From positions 1 to 64,000 of the forward strand of contig CAJWBE010000012.1 in NCBI GenBank assembly GCA_913020045.1: a stretch of 64,000 nt of DNA, written 5' to 3'. The notes beneath the pieces are model-generated. The model had not been told where the DNA came from. It saw only the letters and a list, made by a program, of their open reading frames with translations, and did not search any database. Origin of the DNA: an uncultured Oleiphilus sp. (GTDB lineage Bacteria > Pseudomonadota > Gammaproteobacteria > Pseudomonadales > Oleiphilaceae). The position numbers and the translations under genes are program-made. Positions within the stretch are counted from its first letter, which is position 1, and every line of letters starts with the position of its first letter. This document shows, piece after piece, positions 60,687 through 64,000 of the stretch.

Positions 60687-61452
60687 ACACTCGATAGTTG
60701 ACCAACAACAGAGGGAGTTGATTGCCATGATTTTTAGTTTGGAATGTTCTGCGGAAGGAGCTGCGTCCGTCACGTTTAATAAGGGCTTGAGAATCTATCA
60801 GAATAATTTGCTAATGACGGCCGCAAGGGCCTTGTCATTGGCCTATCCGGTGATTGAACGGATGCTAGGTGATGACGCGATGGTTGCGCTCGCCCGTGAG
60901 ATGTTGCGCCGCACACCGCCTTCAACTGGAGCTTGGGGAGAGTGGGGTGACAACTTGAGTGCCTTGATTAGCTCTACGCCTTTGATCAACGAACACCCTT
61001 ACCTCGCTGATGTCGCTCGACTTGAATGGCTTATGCACCGGGCTTCTCGTAGTGCTTCACCTATGCTTCAAGTCGGCTCATTATCAAGACTTTCAGAGGA
61101 GACTTTGGAGTCAGTTTACCTGCGCTTGTCGGCGTCTGTCGGTCTACTCAATAGCGCATTTCCGGTGGATGTTTTGTGGGACGCGCATCAATCAAATGGA
61201 GAGCCTTTTTGCCTGGACGAGCGTGCTTTGGCAAGCGCGTTGCGTAAACAAAGTGGTGAATCTTTTCTTATGGTCTATCAGCAAAATCAGGTGGCTCATA
61301 TGAAACGCATACCGGTTGAGGAGTACCGCTGGCTGGTAGATGTGGAATGCGGTCTTAGCCTGTCGGAGCTGTTTGATCGCCATTCGGACTTCGATTTTAT
61401 TCATTGGCTGTCGGACGCCGCACAAAGCGGCGTATTGGACAGTTTGGATTAG
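60676..61452 (+). CDS. bufC: DUF2063-family partner of the MNIO enzyme
   Basis: The start is GTG at 60676, inside the end of the DUF692 gene, with GGAG about nine bases before. The 258-residue protein carries the DUF2063 N-terminal domain (IYQNNLLMTAARALSLAYPV, about 36-55, then MLGDDAMVALAREMLRR). Proteins of this group bind the precursor leader and bring it to the MNIO enzyme. Gene order and overlap agree with a dedicated partner. The C-terminal half is variable and not otherwise recognised. Confidence 0.9.
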   Translation: MRPEHSIVDQQQRELIAMIFSLECSAEGAASVTFNKGLRIYQNNLLMTAARALSLAYPVIERMLGDDAMVALAREMLRRTPPSTGAWGEWGDNLSALISSTPLINEHPYLADVARLEWLMHRASRSASPMLQVGSLSRLSEETLESVYLRLSASVGLLNSAFPVDVLWDAHQSNGEPFCLDERALASALRKQSGESFLMVYQQNQVAHMKRIPVEEYRWLVDVECGLSLSELFDRHSDFDFIHWLSDAAQSGVLDSLD

Positions 61453-61513
61453 CGTTTTAAACGCTCGATAGTTGCGCACAAATGTGCGCGTTAATAGAAC
61501 GGAGGAATGGATT

Positions 61514-61972
61514 ATGTACCAACAAGTGAATCAATTTTATACCCTATACCAAAAGGGGGCGGCGGGGCTTGCCCGTTTGCATTCGGCGGTGGCGCTTGCA
61601 GCAAGGTTGTATATTGCCCAAGTGTTTTTTAGTGCCGGTTTGACCAAAATTCAGGACTGGGATACGACCTTGTTTTTATTTGAAGAGGAGTATCACGTGC
61701 CTTTCCTTTCCTTTGAGTTGGCAGCTTATTTGGCAACGATTGGTGAACTACTGTTGCCCGCACTATTATTTGTTGGCTTACTCACCCGGTTCTCGGCTTT
61801 GGGTTTATCTGTTGTCAATGTTGTCGCGGTAATAAGCCTGATCGAAATTGCGCCCGCAGCGCTATATCTTCACGTTGTTTGGGGGCTTTTACTCGCTCAA
61901 GTAGCGATTTATGGTGGTGGGTTTTTATCCCTTGATCGACCGCTAAAAAATTATTTTCGAAACCAGATGTAA
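61514..61972 (+). CDS. DoxX-family membrane protein of the bufferin operon
   Basis: ATG at 61514 after CGGAGG gives 152 residues. The four helices of the DoxX family are present: ARLYIAQVFFSAGLTKIQDW (about 32-51) with the conserved Arg and Lys, then ATIGELLLPALLFVG, SVVNVVAVISL and HVVWGLLLAQVAIYGGG. DoxX proteins are usual companions of DUF692 operons; their role may be redox or in export. It ends the operon; the 252 bases to the LysR gene hold no other gene. Confidence 0.88.
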   Translation: MYQQVNQFYTLYQKGAAGLARLHSAVALAARLYIAQVFFSAGLTKIQDWDTTLFLFEEEYHVPFLSFELAAYLATIGELLLPALLFVGLLTRFSALGLSVVNVVAVISLIEIAPAALYLHVVWGLLLAQVAIYGGGFLSLDRPLKNYFRNQM

Positions 61973-62224
61973 CGGTAGTTCGGTGACCCGGTCAGCCTGC
62001 TACGTTCTGGCTGTCCGGTTCGCCTTTCATTGCAGTTCCAGCTCCCGCAAGACTCCTCACTTTAAACTTTATTTGTTAGCCCTTAGCCGACGAAAAGATA
62101 TTATTTGGCTACTGCTTACTATGGATAAACAAATCGTCGACCTTATCTTCAACCGGTAAGGCATCCAGAAGTAGGCCGACGTCGTCTATTGATGGGGGGG
62201 AGTTGTTCTCTGGTAGGGGCTGGG

Positions 62225-63148
62225 TCAGGTGTTCCCTTCGAAAAGATTGCCATACTGCAATAGTTTTTCACTAATGTAGGAATATAGTTTTCCCATTCGC
62301 GCGGTGCGCCTTGAATCTGGATGCATCAATACCCATACAGCGCTGGACTGAAAGGATTGCGTGCGAGGCATCTTCATCAGAGCTGAGTCTCTATCACCTA
62401 TAAAACAGGGCAACAGTGCCATTCCCATGCCTGCTTTGGCGGCCTCATATTGCAGGGCCGTCTGGTCGATGTGGTGGTGACAGACGGCCTGCTTGTAGGG
62501 CGCATGTTCCGTGTATTTGTCCAGTTCCAGAGGGTTGATATCTGCCAGCCAGCGTAGACCAGGTGGTTCTTTGTGGTTGTCGCTGAATGAAGGTGCGGTT
62601 TGCTGTATGTATGTACGCGAAGCGTAAATAGACTGTGAATAACCTGAAATACGTCGTCCAACCAGGTGCTCTGGTGGGTAGTTAGTAACCCGAATCGCAA
62701 TATCGGCCTCTCGTTTGGAAAGGTTCAGTTCGTGCTCTGATGAGAGTATCTCTATTTTAATGCTAGGGTATCTTTCCCCAAAGTCCGCCAGATCCTGCAT
62801 CAATAAATTGCTCAGAAAAGGAGAGCAAACGGTTAGGCGAATATTGCCTTCTAGGTCAGAATTTCGGGAGAAAATTTGTTTGTTGAGTTCGTGAAACTCA
62901 CTTTCAATACGCTGGGCATGGCTTAAAACAGCGGTTCCGACCTTCGTAATCGAGTAGCCTGACGGAAGTTTCTCGAACAAATGCGTATCGAGCTCCTTTT
63001 CCAGGGAATGTATCCGTCGGGAAACCGTAGACTGGTTGACTCCTAAGAGAGGTGCTGCTGCACGCACAGATCCTTCTGACGCGACGGCGAGAAAAATCTT
63101 TAGGTCATCCCAGTTCAGTGCTGCTGGTGCTAGGTTTTTTTCGCTCAT
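62225..63148 (-). CDS. LysR-family transcriptional regulator
   Basis: The 307-residue protein has a LysR winged helix (GSVRAAAPLLGVNQSTVSRR, about 26-45), and an effector domain with LSKREADIAIRVTNYPPEHL, common in the branch near DsdC/CrgA-like regulators. It lies 194 bases beyond the end of the porin gene and on the same strand; a terminator between makes a separate transcript likely. No operator is evident. Its targets are unknown. Confidence 0.9.
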   Translation of the reverse strand: MSEKNLAPAALNWDDLKIFLAVASEGSVRAAAPLLGVNQSTVSRRIHSLEKELDTHLFEKLPSGYSITKVGTAVLSHAQRIESEFHELNKQIFSRNSDLEGNIRLTVCSPFLSNLLMQDLADFGERYPSIKIEILSSEHELNLSKREADIAIRVTNYPPEHLVGRRISGYSQSIYASRTYIQQTAPSFSDNHKEPPGLRWLADINPLELDKYTEHAPYKQAVCHHHIDQTALQYEAAKAGMGMALLPCFIGDRDSALMKMPRTQSFQSSAVWVLMHPDSRRTARMGKLYSYISEKLLQYGNLFEGNT

Positions 63149-63284
63149 CAGTTTACGTTTGGTGATGACTGGTTAACCCGTCATATCACAAGGCCATATC
63201 GCTTGATAATGCCATGCTTGCCGGGAGTGAATCATCTTGTAAGAGTGATGTGGCTCGAAAAATGTTCCAGAAAACTAGATGGTT

Positions 63285-63313
63285 AAAAAAACAGGTACCG
63301 GGAGGGCACCTGT
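63285..63313 (-). terminator. Intrinsic terminator of the porin gene
   Basis: On the minus strand ACAGGT (63308-63313) pairs with ACCTGT (63291-63296), with two more G-C pairs inside, and is followed by six Ts (63285-63290). It lies about 30 bases after the porin stop. Confidence 0.7.
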
Positions 63314-63341
63314 AACAACAATCGACTCTGATCTTCGTTGT

Positions 63342-64000
63342 TTAAAAGGAGTGCTCGAGGCCGATTCCGCCCCAGCTACTTTCATTGTCGAGGTCGTCTT
63401 CTAGGTCTGTGTAGAAGGCAAACACCTTGGTAGATTCCGCCAGTTTATAGTCAACCCCTAAAGAATAGTTTTCGGCGCCTTCGCTACGAATGTCAGACTC
63501 CCCCCATTGTGCCTTGAACGTGGTTTTATCCCAGGTATATGCGGTGCTTAGGAGATAGGCGTCTTCGCTGTTTGAAACTCCTTCGGATAGCTCAGCTTCT
63601 TCCCATAGGGCGCCTAGCGATAAGCCTCCAAAGCGGTATTGTCCGGCAACACGTGTTACGTCATAACCTTCTACTTCATAGTCATACGAGGCACCGAAAT
63701 AGATGCTGCCATCGTCGTAAGCTAAAGAGCCTGAGTAACCGTCGTCAACATCGTCCTGCTCGCTGGCGACTACGGCAATAGCGCCGGAAAGGCTGGCAAT
63801 CGTTGGTGTTTGGTACATTACGATGTTGTCGGCACGTACTTCGCCTTGAAGCAGCGTCTTGATATCGCCATTCAGGTCGCTGAACAAGTCGATTTCCTTC
63901 TGGATCAATTTAGTGGGTGTGTCGTGCTTACCGCCGATAATTGTGCCCCAATTTCCGGCTAGACCGACATAAGTATTTCGCTGGGTTAGGGTGCGATCGT
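63342..64000 (-). CDS. Gram-negative porin, C-terminal part (partial)
   Basis: The frame is open from 63342 to the window edge (219 codons). The product shows repeated beta-strands of a general porin (porin_4): YVGLAGNWGTIIGGKHDTPT near the visible N-terminal end, which is the conserved loop-strand region of this family, then AYDDGSIYFGASYDYE, VAGQYRFGGLSLGALWEEAE and a final WGGIGLEHSF with C-terminal Phe. It forms a trimeric outer-membrane channel. Its promoter and signal peptide lie outside the window. Confidence 0.88.
   Translation of the reverse strand, partial: DRTLTQRNTYVGLAGNWGTIIGGKHDTPTKLIQKEIDLFSDLNGDIKTLLQGEVRADNIVMYQTPTIASLSGAIAVVASEQDDVDDGYSGSLAYDDGSIYFGASYDYEVEGYDVTRVAGQYRFGGLSLGALWEEAELSEGVSNSEDAYLLSTAYTWDKTTFKAQWGESDIRSEGAENYSLGVDYKLAESTKVFAFYTDLEDDLDNESSWGGIGLEHSF

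Noticed and set aside
1..64000. Insertion sequences, prophage genes, CRISPR arrays and rRNA
   Set aside because: No transposase, integrase, phage structural or cas-like products and no regular repeats were recognised.

Overview
The window looks like chromosomal DNA from a Gram-negative, aerobic, probably marine gammaproteobacterium. The support is an outer-membrane porin, an LpxR-type lipid A deacylase, MMPL/RND exporters with a DUF1302-type outer-membrane partner, CcoG, RpoE-like ECF sigma factors, a sigma-54 activator and many LysR/TetR/AraC regulators with glutathione S-transferases. A Spongiibacteraceae/Cellvibrionales-like host is my guess and is not proven here. I recognised no intact tRNA, rRNA, CRISPR array or intact insertion sequence.

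Layout. 1-10.7 kb: the N-terminus of a 7TM-DISM sensor, a PilZ-Rossmann fusion, an RND exporter, an ABC efflux operon (ATPase, permease, HlyD adaptor) with an FNR/ANR-type box upstream, and an MFS transporter. 10.9-13.3 kb: a hipBA-type toxin-antitoxin pair with operator repeats, next to a tRNA 3'-end-like fragment. 13.3-17.1 kb: nitroreductase and cyclase genes, a LysR regulator and a divergent EamA transporter, with one LysR-type palindrome in front of each target. 17.4-23.7 kb: a sirohaem sulfite/nitrite reductase operon (reductase, DUF934, CcoG, EamA) with a textbook -24/-12 promoter, a perfect 14-bp-arm inverted repeat as likely enhancer, and its PAS/AAA+/Fis activator next door. 23.8-28.1 kb: a low-GC-looking cassette (glyoxalase, secreted protein, tautomerase, TetR) lying between a broken oxidoreductase plus a 54-nt copy of the marR 5' end, and the intact marR gene. 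26.8-32.7 kb: MarR, alpha/beta hydrolase, an RND exporter fused to a LolA-like domain, and a DUF1302 protein, with a repeated ATGCATATGCAT element before the first three genes. 32.8-40.2 kb: MAPEG/TetR, GFA, tautomerase, DsbA, SnoaL, two GSTs and a LysR.

40.3-53.9 kb is the most unusual part. An HPP-ECF sigma-TetR module is followed 9 kb later by a second, decayed copy (HPP tail, intact ECF, TetR stub). A LysR/azoreductase divergent pair occurs twice in opposite orientation: one copy keeps the LysR and lost the azoreductase, the other keeps the azoreductase and has a LysR pseudogene. A palindrome TGAACAG(A/T)TCTGTTCA recurs four times: upstream of HPP/GST, of TetR, after the second ECF gene and upstream of lpxR. 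It probably defines the regulon of the intact TetR.

54-64 kb: GNAT, MdaB-type quinone reductase, carboxymuconolactone decarboxylase-like protein, thioredoxin-like protein and a sugar-kinase-like protein. Then an AraC regulator and YHS protein precede a complete bufferin-type RiPP operon (DUF2282 precursor, DUF692/MNIO enzyme, DUF2063 partner, DoxX), expected to make a copper-binding modified peptide. A LysR gene and the 3' part of a porin gene close the window.
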